Program-made: the position numbers and the translations under genes
Notes under the pieces: model-generated
The model's input: only the letters and a program-made list of their open reading frames with translations
What the model was told of the DNA's origin: nothing
Database searches by the model: none
Shown: positions 8,656 through 15,747 of the stretch, in pieces
Layout of the letters: every line of letters starts with the position of its first letter
How positions within the stretch are numbered: position 1 is the first letter of the stretch
NCBI GenBank assembly: GCA_017425765.1
Contig: JAFOXE010000171.1
Location: 1 to 15,747 of the forward strand
Reading direction: 5' to 3'
Length of the DNA stretch: 15,747 nucleotides
Origin: Paraprevotella sp.
Lineage (GTDB): Bacteria > Bacteroidota > Bacteroidia > Bacteroidales > Bacteroidaceae

Positions 8656-8685
8656 TTTGCGGTTTTACACGTATTTGTTTCTTTG
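8656..8685 (+). promoter_or_regulatory. Possible promoter of the lipoprotein-NhaD unit
   Basis: TTTG (8656-8659) is followed after 18 bases by TTTCTTTG (8678-8685), a one-mismatch version of TAnnTTTG. The box ends 29 bases before the ATG at 8715, the same distance as for lysS. The rest of the 185-bp gap (8530-8714) is A/T-rich; I see nothing else in it and no clear terminator after the glycosyltransferase. Confidence 0.4.
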
Positions 8686-8714
8686 TGCTCATTAAAAACA
8701 AACAATAAGTAAAG

Positions 8715-9266
8715 ATGAAAGGTTTTTCGCGTATAGCAAGTATAGTTATGTTGGTGACCTTGGTGGCGTGTAATGGAGGTGCTGATAAGCAAGAAACTAT
8801 CGTGCAGGAAAACATCACTACGGTAGAAAAAAATGCTTTGGTGCGCATGAACGATTATCACTATGTTGATACAGTGACGATGAATCGCGCGAAGTATTCT
8901 TATGAGGTAGTGCGTAAGGTGGACGATTCATTGGCCGTGGTAACAGACGAATCCGGCGATTGTTATGCCGATAATTACATCTTGTTGACAGTGAAGCGTG
9001 AGGGAGTACACATCTTCTCCAAGCGTTTTACAAAAGCAACTTTTGCGTCGTATTTTGATGAGGAGTTCTGCAGAAATTCAATATTAGAGGGTATGGCCTT
9101 CGATCGAGTTACGGATTCTGGGCTGCGCTTTTCATTTAGTGTGAGTTATCCCATGTCCGACATGTGTATGCCTTTTTCGGTAACGGTGTCTTCCAACGGA
9201 GTCTACACGATAACCCGTGACGAACTTCTTGACACTGAAGCTCCCGAGGAGGTCACCGGTGTATAG
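8715..9266 (+). CDS. Small lipoprotein resembling DUF4738
   Basis: The product is 183 residues. A signal peptide ends in the lipobox LVAC with the lipidated Cys at 19, so the mature protein is membrane-anchored. Because N-G-G follows the Cys, I cannot tell inner from outer membrane retention. The rest, about 48-170, is a single soluble domain rich in beta strands, with SFSVSYPMSDMCMPFSV near the end and a conserved-looking KRFTKATFASYFDEEFC segment. From memory this resembles the Bacteroidetes DUF4738 family, which has no known function. It lies 54 nt upstream of the antiporter gene on the same strand and could be its accessory or simply share its promoter. Confidence 0.75.
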   Translation: MKGFSRIASIVMLVTLVACNGGADKQETIVQENITTVEKNALVRMNDYHYVDTVTMNRAKYSYEVVRKVDDSLAVVTDESGDCYADNYILLTVKREGVHIFSKRFTKATFASYFDEEFCRNSILEGMAFDRVTDSGLRFSFSVSYPMSDMCMPFSVTVSSNGVYTITRDELLDTEAPEEVTGV

Positions 9267-9320
9267 CGTTTGTCGTGTCGGTATAGGTATAGTTTGGTTT
9301 GTTTTTTAAGGTAAGAAGGT

Positions 9321-10658
9321 ATGACATGGTGGATTGTTATAGCCTTTTTTGTAGGCTATCTTTGCATTGCATTAGAGAGTTTAACACGAGTAGACAAGGC
9401 TGCCGTCGCATTGTTAATGGCTGTATCTTGTTGGGTGTTGTGTTTTGTAGGTGGTGTAACAACCACAGGTGACATCGGTTTAGAATTTACCGAACAACTT
9501 GGTGAAACGTGCGAAATCATCTTCTTTTTGATGGGAGCAATGACGATTGTCGAGTGCGTGGACACCTACGGAGGATTCAACTTTGTACGCGAACGGATGC
9601 TGACGCGTAGTAAGCGCTCCATGTTGTGGCGTATCAGTTTGATAACCTTTTTCCTTTCATCGGTGCTCGACAACCTCACCACAGCCATAGTGATGATTAT
9701 GGTATTGCGTAAGTTGGTGAGCGAGCGGCAGGAGCGCGTTCTGCTGTCGTGTATGGTGATTATGGCGGCCAATAGCGGTGGAGCATTTTCGCCTATTGGC
9801 GATGTGACTACCATTATGTTGTGGGTAAAAGGGAATGTGTCAACCTTGGGCGTGATGGAGGCCTTGTTCCTGCCGGCTCTTATTTCTGTGGTTGTGCCTA
9901 CACTGCTGGTACAACACGTCTTCAAGGGAGAGTTGAAGGTGGATGAAGCAGATGGAGGACACACGTCTGTTCCGAGAAATTTATCCAAGCATGTTCGTCA
10001 TTCGGTGTTCTATATTGGAGTAGGAGGTTTACTTTCGGTTCCAGTGTTCCGTATGCTCACCGGACTTCCACCCTTTATGGGAATTCTTTTGGTATTGGCT
10101 ACATTGTGGGTGTATACGGAACTGATGTTCCGAAAGAGAGAAGAAGAATGTGTACGTAAACCCTTAATGAAAATGCGTGTACAGGAATTGCTTCATAAGA
10201 TAGACCTTTCTACAATTCTTTTCTTTTTGGGCATCTTGATGGCTGTGTCAGCGCTGGCTCAAACCGGATTCTTGCGTACGATGGGGGAGAGTCTGAATTC
10301 TGTGTCCAACGGAAATCCTTATCTCGTGACGGGAATGATAGGCTTGTTCTCTGCTGTGGTGGATAACGTGCCTTTGGTGGCTGCCTGTATGAGTATGTAT
10401 GATGTTGTGGCACTTCCTGATGCAATAACACCGGAAGCACTTCATTACGTAGTGGATGGCACTTTCTGGGAATTGTTGGCGTATAGTGCAGGTGTGGGTG
10501 GTAGTATGCTCATTATTGGGTCGGCAGCCGGTGTGGCTGTAATGAGCTTGGAAAGCATCACTTTCGGGTGGTATTTGCGGAACTTTAGTCTGTATGCTTT
10601 ATTGGGCTACTTCGCGGGCATGGCGGTATATGCCCTACAGGTCTTTTTAATGACCTGA
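9321..10658 (+). CDS. nhaD: NhaD-type Na+/H+ antiporter
   Basis: A 445-residue polytopic inner-membrane protein with about 11-12 hydrophobic segments, of the ArsB/NhaD ion transporter superfamily. The NhaD-like core is clear: SSVLDNLTTAIVM at 113-125 and AANSGGAFSPIGDVTTIMLW at 149-168. A second, pseudo-symmetric half has SAVVDNVPLVAA at 344-355 and GVGGSMLIIGSAAGVAVM at 391-408, so the Asp-Asn pair occurs at 117/118 and 348/349, as expected of an inverted-repeat transporter. It exchanges Na+ (possibly Li+) for protons. A purine-rich AAGGTAAGAAGG lies just before the ATG. An ArsB-like anion pump is the alternative, but the SPIGDVTT motif argues for NhaD. The gene ends before the double hairpin at 10697-10774. 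Confidence 0.9.
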   Translation: MTWWIVIAFFVGYLCIALESLTRVDKAAVALLMAVSCWVLCFVGGVTTTGDIGLEFTEQLGETCEIIFFLMGAMTIVECVDTYGGFNFVRERMLTRSKRSMLWRISLITFFLSSVLDNLTTAIVMIMVLRKLVSERQERVLLSCMVIMAANSGGAFSPIGDVTTIMLWVKGNVSTLGVMEALFLPALISVVVPTLLVQHVFKGELKVDEADGGHTSVPRNLSKHVRHSVFYIGVGGLLSVPVFRMLTGLPPFMGILLVLATLWVYTELMFRKREEECVRKPLMKMRVQELLHKIDLSTILFFLGILMAVSALAQTGFLRTMGESLNSVSNGNPYLVTGMIGLFSAVVDNVPLVAACMSMYDVVALPDAITPEALHYVVDGTFWELLAYSAGVGGSMLIIGSAAGVAVMSLESITFGWYLRNFSLYALLGYFAGMAVYALQVFLMT

Positions 10659-10696
10659 AATTTTGCAGAGAAAGAGATGAGCATGTGGAATATAAC

Positions 10697-10733
10697 AAGA
10701 CGCTCGTGTAGGAGGTATCTACACGAGCGTCTT
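10697..10733 (-). terminator. Hairpin A, likely terminator of the lysS-gpsA-pgi-HAD operon
   Basis: A perfect 15-bp stem (10697-10711 with 10719-10733) has a 7-nt loop. Read on the minus strand the stem ends GCGTCTT and continues GTTATATT, a moderately U-rich tail. On the plus strand the tail is ATGCTATG, which is poor. It therefore fits minus-strand termination better. Confidence 0.65.
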
Positions 10734-10746
10734 ATGCTATGTCACA

Positions 10747-10783
10747 CGTACGTCTTTTGGGGATGAGACGTACGCTTTTGTTT
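10747..10783 (+). terminator. Hairpin B, likely terminator of the lipoprotein-NhaD unit
   Basis: A 9-bp stem, CGTACGTCT (10747-10755) with AGACGTACG (10766-10774), has a 10-nt loop and is followed by CTTTTGTTT. This is a classic plus-strand terminator. Its arms contain the self-complementary CGTACG. Confidence 0.75.
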
Positions 10784-10808
10784 CGTAAAACCTAAAGGTG
10801 AGGATGTT

Positions 10809-11537
10809 TTATTGAAAGCAATCAAATATTTCCTCCCAATGGTCGCACAAAGCATGCATGGATGGGAACAACAAATTAGCACCGGATTCCATCAATACCT
10901 CGTCGGGCAACGGACCGGTGTTTACAGCAATGGTAAATAGTCCGGCGGCCACAGCAGATTGAATACCCAAAGGGGCATTTTCCACCACAATACCTTCCCA
11001 AGGTTGTATGTTTGCCTTCTTCATTCCCATTAAATAGGGCTCTGGGTTGGGCTTTCCGTATTTGACATCAAATCCGGTTACCATTCTGTCGGCTTGGAAT
11101 ATGTTCGGGAAGTTCTCGTTTAGACGATCGAGCAGGGAAACTTGGGCCGAGCCGGTTACAACTACGGGTGTACATCCTGATTCTTTTACTTTAACGAGTA
11201 AGGGGGCTGCACCCGGGATCTGACCGGCTTCGGGACAACGGTTGAATACGTCGGACTTGCCCTTGTAGATGATTTCCTTTTCTTCTTCGGTGGCATCACG
11301 TCCCCAATACTTCTGCGTAAGAATGTTGATAGTGCCCGATCCGGTGCGACCTTCGTGCATATAGGCTTCCTCCGGTGTCATGTGCAGGCCAAACTGCGTC
11401 ATGGCATGACTCCAAGCATAAGCATGATTGGGCATGGAGTCGAACAAAACACCGTCCATATCAAATAATACGGCTTTGAGGCAGAACGCCTCAAAGCCGT
11501 GTTTGTTAAGATAGTCTTCTTTTAGTTTTTTGAACAT
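10809..11537 (-). CDS. HAD-superfamily hydrolase, beta-phosphoglucomutase-like
   Basis: A 242-residue HAD subfamily IA protein with a helical cap. Motif I is DMDGVLFDS with nucleophile D26 and acid/base D28; motif II is VVVTGS at 125-130; motif III is K162 in GKPNPEPY; motif IV is VVENAPLG, giving E186-N187 where many relatives have two acidic residues. These proteins act on small phosphorylated metabolites, often sugar phosphates, in the cytoplasm. The gene starts 10 nt after the pgi stop as the last gene of the operon, so a hexose-phosphate substrate is a reasonable guess. Whether it is a phosphatase or a phosphoglucomutase is not decidable here. The first 20 residues precede the HAD fold; the ATG at 11537 is kept because it fits the tight operon spacing. 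Confidence 0.85.
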   Translation of the reverse strand: MFKKLKEDYLNKHGFEAFCLKAVLFDMDGVLFDSMPNHAYAWSHAMTQFGLHMTPEEAYMHEGRTGSGTINILTQKYWGRDATEEEKEIIYKGKSDVFNRCPEAGQIPGAAPLLVKVKESGCTPVVVTGSAQVSLLDRLNENFPNIFQADRMVTGFDVKYGKPNPEPYLMGMKKANIQPWEGIVVENAPLGIQSAVAAGLFTIAVNTGPLPDEVLMESGANLLFPSMHALCDHWEEIFDCFQ

Positions 11538-11547
11538 CTGCTTGGAA

Positions 11548-12897
11548 TTATGCGTTCAGTTTAGCGCGAATTTCTTCGCTTTCCTTTTCATAACCGGGCT
11601 TATTCAACAGCGCAAACATGTTCTTCTTGTAAGCTTCCACACCGGGTTGGTTGAATGTGTTTACGTTCAATAGATTGCCACTGATACCGCAAGCCAATTC
11701 AAAGAAGTAGATGAGCTGCCCTAAGTAATATTCATTCAATTCAGGTACGCTGATTCGCATGTTAGGTACACCGCCATCTACGTGTGCCAACAAAGTACCG
11801 AGTTCGGCCATCTTGTTTACTTCGTCAATGCGCTTTCCGGCCAAGAAGTTCAAACCATCAAGGTTCTCTTCATCCGAAGGGAATAACATTTTGTGATTAG
11901 GATTTTCTACGCTGATAACAGTTTCGAAGATTGTACGTTCGCCTTCTTGAATCCATTGGCCCATTGAGTGAAGGTCGGTGGTGAAGTCAACGGCAGCAGG
12001 GAAGATTCCTTTGCCGTCCTTACCTTCAGACTCGCCATACAATTGCTTCCACCATTCGTTCATATAGTGGAGTTTGGGTTGATAGTTTACCAATATTTCA
12101 ATCTTCTTGCCATCAGCATAAAGTGCATTTCTGTAGGCTGCATACAATGCAGATGGGTTTTCGGCGAATGGAACATCAAGAGCGGTTGCCTTTTCCATGT
12201 CGGCAGCACCGGCTACAAGTTGCTCAATGTTGAATCCGGCTACCGCGATAGGAAGCAAACCAACCGGTGTCAATACAGAGAAACGACCACCTACGTTATC
12301 GGGGATGATGAAACTCTTATATCCTTCCTTATCAGCAGTGGTGCGCGCTGCACCCTTCTTTGCATCGGTTACGGCCACGATTACTTTACGTGCCACATCC
12401 TTGCCAAATTGATCTTCACATTGTTTTTTCAACAAACGGAAGGCTAGGGCTGTTTCGGTTGTGGTGCCGCTCTTGGAGATATTGATTACTCCAAACTTTT
12501 TGTTTTTAAGATAATCGCAAAGTTCGGCCAAGTAGTCTTCACCGATGTTGTTACCGGCAAATAAGATTACGGGATTCTTTGTGTCGTTCAAAAGCCATTG
12601 GAAACTATTGCTAAGTGCCTCGATGACAGCTCTTGCACCTAAATAGCTTCCGCCGATACCGGCTACAACAACAACTTCGCAGTTCTCGCGCAATACCTGA
12701 GCGGTTGCATTAAGTTCAGCAATGAATTCCTTTGTGATGGAAGTAGGAAGATGCAACCATCCCAAAAAATCGTTACCGGGGCAGGTTCCTTGTTCCAAGG
12801 ACTCCTGTGCCGCTTTTACTTGAGGCTCATAGGCCGCTATAATCTCGGGGCTCACAAACTGACCCGCTTTGGTAATGTCTAATTGAATGTTCTTCAT
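11548..12897 (-). CDS. pgi: Glucose-6-phosphate isomerase
   Basis: Cytoplasmic enzyme that interconverts glucose-6-phosphate and fructose-6-phosphate for glycolysis, gluconeogenesis and sugar-nucleotide supply. At 449 residues it is of the short bacterial type also found in Bacillus, not the 550-residue type of E. coli. The sugar-isomerase folds show GIGGSYLGA at 80-88, the phosphate-binding SKSGTTTET at 141-149, and signature 1 [11 protein letters not shown] at 200-210. The probable catalytic Glu is E289 in YGESEGKDG, with H310 in DLHSMGQ. Signature 2 is [11 protein letters not shown] at 415-425, holding the active-site Lys. It lies 31 nt after gpsA and 10 nt before the HAD gene. Nothing looks damaged. 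Confidence 0.98.
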   Translation of the reverse strand: MKNIQLDITKAGQFVSPEIIAAYEPQVKAAQESLEQGTCPGNDFLGWLHLPTSITKEFIAELNATAQVLRENCEVVVVAGIGGSYLGARAVIEALSNSFQWLLNDTKNPVILFAGNNIGEDYLAELCDYLKNKKFGVINISKSGTTTETALAFRLLKKQCEDQFGKDVARKVIVAVTDAKKGAARTTADKEGYKSFIIPDNVGGRFSVLTPVGLLPIAVAGFNIEQLVAGAADMEKATALDVPFAENPSALYAAYRNALYADGKKIEILVNYQPKLHYMNEWWKQLYGESEGKDGKGIFPAAVDFTTDLHSMGQWIQEGERTIFETVISVENPNHKMLFPSDEENLDGLNFLAGKRIDEVNKMAELGTLLAHVDGGVPNMRISVPELNEYYLGQLIYFFELACGISGNLLNVNTFNQPGVEAYKKNMFALLNKPGYEKESEEIRAKLNA

Positions 12898-12928
12898 CTT
12901 TTTACGCTTAATATATCTTTTTGTTTTG

Positions 12929-13924
12929 TTATCTAAATGAATCTGTAAGCAACTTTATCTCGATGCTGGGCGAGATACGCTCGTACAAAATATTGTACAC
13001 GGAATCAAGAATGGGCATGTTTACATGGAGGCGTTTGTTGATGTCCTTCATGCATTTGGTGGCGAAATAGCCTTCTGCAATCATTTCCATCTCAATCTGT
13101 GCACTCTTTACACTATAACCTTTTCCAATCATGGTACCGAACACGCGGTTACGACTAAAGTTTGAATAACCGGTTACAAGTAGGTCGCCAAGATAAACGG
13201 AGTCGATGATGCTACGTTCGATGGGGTGAACTGTATTCAAGAAACGGTTCATCTCCTGAACGGCATTTGATATCAACACCGATTGGAAATTATCGCCGTA
13301 CTTTAATCCGTTGCAGATGCCGGAAGCAATGGCATATACGTTTTTCAAGATGGAGGCGTACTCGATACCGATTACATCATCACTTGTTTTTGTTTTTACA
13401 TACTCGCTTGCCATCATGTTGGCGAAGTTCTCGGCCTTTTCCAAATCGGCACATCCTATGGTGAGATATGTGAGTCGGTCAAGGGCCACCTCTTCGGCGT
13501 GGCTTGGACCGCCCAACACAGCAAGGTTTTCATCAGGTACATTATATACTTGGTGAAAGTACTCCGAACATACAAGGTTTTCATCGGGTACGATACCTTT
13601 GATGGCCGTGATGATGAACTTGTCACGAAGTCGTGTTTTCAGTTTCTTCAAGTGGCTCTTTAAGTAGGGCGACGGAGTCACAAATATCAGGGTGTCCGAC
13701 TCTTCTACTACTTTATTTATATCTGACGAAAACTTGATGCGGTCCACATCAAAGTGAACACTTGTTAGGTAGGCAGGATTATGACCAAGTCGACGAAATT
13801 CCTCGATGCGGTCGTCCCTACGCATATACCAATAGATGGAATCGTTGCGTTCAAGCATCATCTTGGCGATGGCGGTGGCCCAGCTTCCGCCTCCCATTAT
13901 GGCTATTGTTCCGCAGTTCTTCAT
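12929..13924 (-). CDS. gpsA: Glycerol-3-phosphate dehydrogenase [NAD(P)+]
   Basis: Cytoplasmic enzyme that reduces dihydroxyacetone phosphate to sn-glycerol-3-phosphate, the backbone of phospholipids. The 331-residue protein is of usual length. The N-terminal Rossmann fold has [10 protein letters not shown] at 11-20, with [11 protein letters not shown] at 81-91 and TAIKG at 106-110. The C-terminal helical domain contains the catalytic K194 in [11 protein letters not shown]247 in GDLLVTGYS, and the nearby substrate-binding segment SRNRVFG at 257-263. It starts 19 nt after the lysS stop, which together with the same strand and no terminator indicates one transcript. The next gene, pgi, supplies the same triose and hexose phosphate pool. 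Confidence 0.97.
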   Translation of the reverse strand: MKNCGTIAIMGGGSWATAIAKMMLERNDSIYWYMRRDDRIEEFRRLGHNPAYLTSVHFDVDRIKFSSDINKVVEESDTLIFVTPSPYLKSHLKKLKTRLRDKFIITAIKGIVPDENLVCSEYFHQVYNVPDENLAVLGGPSHAEEVALDRLTYLTIGCADLEKAENFANMMASEYVKTKTSDDVIGIEYASILKNVYAIASGICNGLKYGDNFQSVLISNAVQEMNRFLNTVHPIERSIIDSVYLGDLLVTGYSNFSRNRVFGTMIGKGYSVKSAQIEMEMIAEGYFATKCMKDINKRLHVNMPILDSVYNILYERISPSIEIKLLTDSFR

Positions 13925-13943
13925 ATTGAGGTTATGTGCTCGT

Positions 13944-15671
13944 TTAATTGAGTTTTTCTAACCATTCCGTTACTTCTTGTACGGAGGGTTTATTTATTTC
14001 AAGCTTATATTTCTTTAGGATTTCGCCTACTTGTTGTTGTAACTTTTGCGGATTTACTCCCTTCATATCATCTACAAGGTTGTAACCGGCTTTCTGCAAC
14101 ACAGGAACTAGCTCTTCGGCAACTCCCAGCACTGTGTATTTGGCTACATTGTCCTTTGCCGGCTTCTTTTCAGGACGCATTTGAGGGAAGAATAAAACTT
14201 CCTGTATGGTTGTTTGTCCTGTCATGAGCATGGCTAGACGGTCGATACCGATACCAATACCGGATGTAGGCGGCATGCCATATTGAAGAGCTCGTAGGAA
14301 GTCTTGATCGATGAACATCGCTTCGTCATCGCCCTTTTCGCTTAACTTCAATTGATCTTGGAAACGTTCTTCTTGATCGATCGGGTCGTTAAGCTCGCTA
14401 TATGCGTTTGCAAGTTCCTTTCCGTTCACCATCAATTCAAAACGCTCTGTAAGCGCGGGATTGCTGCGATGCTTTTTGGTAAGTGGTGACATCTCCACTG
14501 GATAGTCGGTAATAAAGGTGGGTTGTATGAAGTTGCCTTCGCAGAACTCGCCGAAAATCTCGTCGATAAGTTTGCCTTTACCCATTGTATCGTCAATCTC
14601 CATGTTCAACTCCTTGCAGATTTGACGGATTTCGTCTTCTGATTTTCCGTTCAGGTCGTAGCCTGTTTTCTCCTTGATTGCGTCAAGAATTGGTAGGCGG
14701 CGATATGGAGCCTTGAACGAAATGGTCTTTCCGTCTACTACGCTTTCGCTGCATCCGTTCACGGCGATACAAATACGTTCAAGAAGTTGTTCGGTGAACG
14801 ACATCATCCAATTATAATCTTTGTATTGAACGTATAGCTCCATGCAGGTGAACTCCGGATTGTGCGACTTGTCCATACCTTCGTTACGGAAATTCTTTCC
14901 TATTTCGTAAACTCCTTCAAATCCACCCACGATGAGGCGCTTCAGATAAAGCTCTGTTGCGATTCTCATGTACATTTGAGTGTCAAGTGCATTAAAGTGT
15001 GTGATGAACGGGCGTGCGCTGGCACCTCCGGGAATGGTTTGTAAGATTGGGGTTTCTACTTCGGTATAACCGGCTTCGTCAAGAATCTGGCGCATGGTGC
15101 GGACGATGGTGGCACGTTTCAAGAATATATCCTTTACACCTTGATTTACCACCAAGTCGACGTAGCGACGGCGGTAACGAAGTTCGGGGTCGTCGAATGA
15201 GTCGTATACCTCACCATCTTTTACTTTTACTACCGGTAGAGGCTTGATGCTTTTTGCCAAAACGGTAAGTTCCTGAGCATGCACGCTGATTTCGCCGGTC
15301 TGAGTCTTGAAGACAAAGCCTTTGATTCCGATGAAGTCGCCAAGGTCGAGCAATTTCTTGAACACCGTAGTGTACATGTCTTTGTTCTCGCCCGGACAAA
15401 TATCGTCGCGTGTGATATATACTTGAATACGTCCTTTTGAATCTTGTAGTTCCACAAACGAGGCCTTGCCCATGATGCGTCGGCTCATCATACGGCCGGC
15501 TATGCATACTTGACGTGGTTCGCTCTCTTCGTTAAATTCTGCTCTAATGTCGGAGGAGAAAGCGTTTGTGGGATATTCAGCTGCAGGGTATGGTTCGATA
15601 CCCATGTTCTTTAGTTCGTTCAGATTTGTCTGTCTGACAATTTCCTGTTCGCTAAGTTCTAAAATATTCAT
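13944..15671 (-). CDS. lysS: Lysyl-tRNA synthetase, class II, with C-terminal extension
   Basis: Charges tRNA-Lys in the cytoplasm. The product is 575 residues from the ATG at 15671. The N-terminal OB-fold anticodon-binding domain covers about 55-140 ([23 protein letters not shown] region). The class II catalytic domain has motif 2 [15 protein letters not shown] at 261-275 and motif 3 [12 protein letters not shown] at 471-482. A typical bacterial enzyme ends shortly after FFPQMRPE (about 500); here some 70 further residues follow, including [16 protein letters not shown] and a last helix [10 protein letters not shown] longer frame would begin at 15731, but a promoter box lies inside it, and [11 protein letters not shown] matches the start I recall for Bacteroides LysS, so I reject it. 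It leads the operon lysS-gpsA-pgi-HAD. Confidence 0.97.
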   Translation of the reverse strand: MNILELSEQEIVRQTNLNELKNMGIEPYPAAEYPTNAFSSDIRAEFNEESEPRQVCIAGRMMSRRIMGKASFVELQDSKGRIQVYITRDDICPGENKDMYTTVFKKLLDLGDFIGIKGFVFKTQTGEISVHAQELTVLAKSIKPLPVVKVKDGEVYDSFDDPELRYRRRYVDLVVNQGVKDIFLKRATIVRTMRQILDEAGYTEVETPILQTIPGGASARPFITHFNALDTQMYMRIATELYLKRLIVGGFEGVYEIGKNFRNEGMDKSHNPEFTCMELYVQYKDYNWMMSFTEQLLERICIAVNGCSESVVDGKTISFKAPYRRLPILDAIKEKTGYDLNGKSEDEIRQICKELNMEIDDTMGKGKLIDEIFGEFCEGNFIQPTFITDYPVEMSPLTKKHRSNPALTERFELMVNGKELANAYSELNDPIDQEERFQDQLKLSEKGDDEAMFIDQDFLRALQYGMPPTSGIGIGIDRLAMLMTGQTTIQEVLFFPQMRPEKKPAKDNVAKYTVLGVAEELVPVLQKAGYNLVDDMKGVNPQKLQQQVGEILKKYKLEINKPSVQEVTEWLEKLN

Positions 15672-15700
15672 CTTCTTTTGATTGATTAACTTATCAAGTG

Positions 15701-15731
15701 CAAAAATACAAAAGTTTTCCATGTCTGCCAA
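15701..15731 (-). promoter_or_regulatory. Promoter of the lysS-gpsA-pgi-HAD operon
   Basis: On the minus strand TTG (15731-15729) is followed after 20 bases by TATTTTTG (15708-15701), a full match to TAnnTTTG with the spacing expected for the Bacteroidetes primary sigma factor. Twenty-nine bases separate it from the lysS ATG. No other promoter-like box is evident between the four genes. Confidence 0.7.
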
Positions 15732-15747
15732 TCATTTTGGCTACAAC

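Noticed and set aside
8315..8848. A 177-codon minus-strand frame across the GT2 end, the gap and the lipoprotein start
   Set aside because: It overlaps two real genes and a probable promoter, and the translation shows no domain or transmembrane pattern.
9269..9296. Possible separate promoter for nhaD (TTTG and TATAGTTTG)
   Set aside because: The downstream box has the wrong internal spacing for TAnnTTTG and the distance between boxes is only about 15 bases.
10638..10657. Inverted repeat CAGGTC / GACCTG over the nhaD stop
   Set aside because: Only 6 bp with an 8-nt loop and no proper U-tract; the hairpin at 10747-10774 is a much better terminator.
1..15747. Search for tRNA or rRNA genes, CRISPR arrays, insertion sequences, integrases and attachment sites
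   Set aside because: None seen. There are no regularly spaced direct repeats, no transposase or integrase motifs, and base composition looks even across the window.

Overview
The window looks like a chromosomal segment of a Bacteroidales bacterium, most like Prevotella and its relatives. The reasons are: TAnnTTTG-type promoter boxes about 23-29 nt before several start codons; a BspA-like leucine-rich surface protein with a C-terminal sorting domain of the type IX secretion kind; DUF-type lipoproteins of Bacteroidetes character; and the gene order lysS-gpsA-pgi-HAD hydrolase, which I recall from Bacteroides and relatives. The genus is an inference; the sequence holds no rRNA or tRNA to settle it.

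Layout. (1) 1-3036, plus strand: the 3' part of a large modular surface protein, cut by the window edge, followed 3 nt later by a 71-residue Gly/Ser-rich small protein. A perfect hairpin with U-rich flanks on both strands closes this unit. (2) 3142-5970, minus strand: uvrA, convergent with the surface unit. (3) 5971-6111: a divergent promoter region. (4) 6112-8529, plus strand: a secreted GHL10/YngK-type glycoside hydrolase-like protein with a C-terminal Fn3-like domain, then a family 2 glycosyltransferase. (5) 8715-10658, plus strand: a small lipoprotein resembling DUF4738 and a NhaD-type sodium/proton antiporter. (6) 10659-10808: a convergent junction with two hairpins, one suited to each strand. 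(7) 10809-15671, minus strand: a four-gene operon, transcribed lysS-gpsA-pgi-HAD phosphatase, with its promoter at the right edge of the window.

How the genes work together. The minus-strand operon joins lysyl-tRNA charging to glycerol-3-phosphate synthesis (phospholipid precursor), hexose-phosphate isomerisation and a probable sugar-phosphate phosphatase or mutase. The GHL10 and GT2 pair suggests cell-envelope glycan work. The lipoprotein and antiporter pair suggests envelope-linked ion homeostasis. UvrA is the damage sensor of nucleotide excision repair.

Most of the window is ordinary housekeeping sequence. I do not see a convincing new multi-gene system. The parts most worth a second look are the doubly duplicated architecture of the surface protein, the small protein behind it, the shared AGACGC-ended hairpins at both convergent junctions, and the C-terminal extension on lysyl-tRNA synthetase. 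No stretch longer than about 185 bases lacks a gene.
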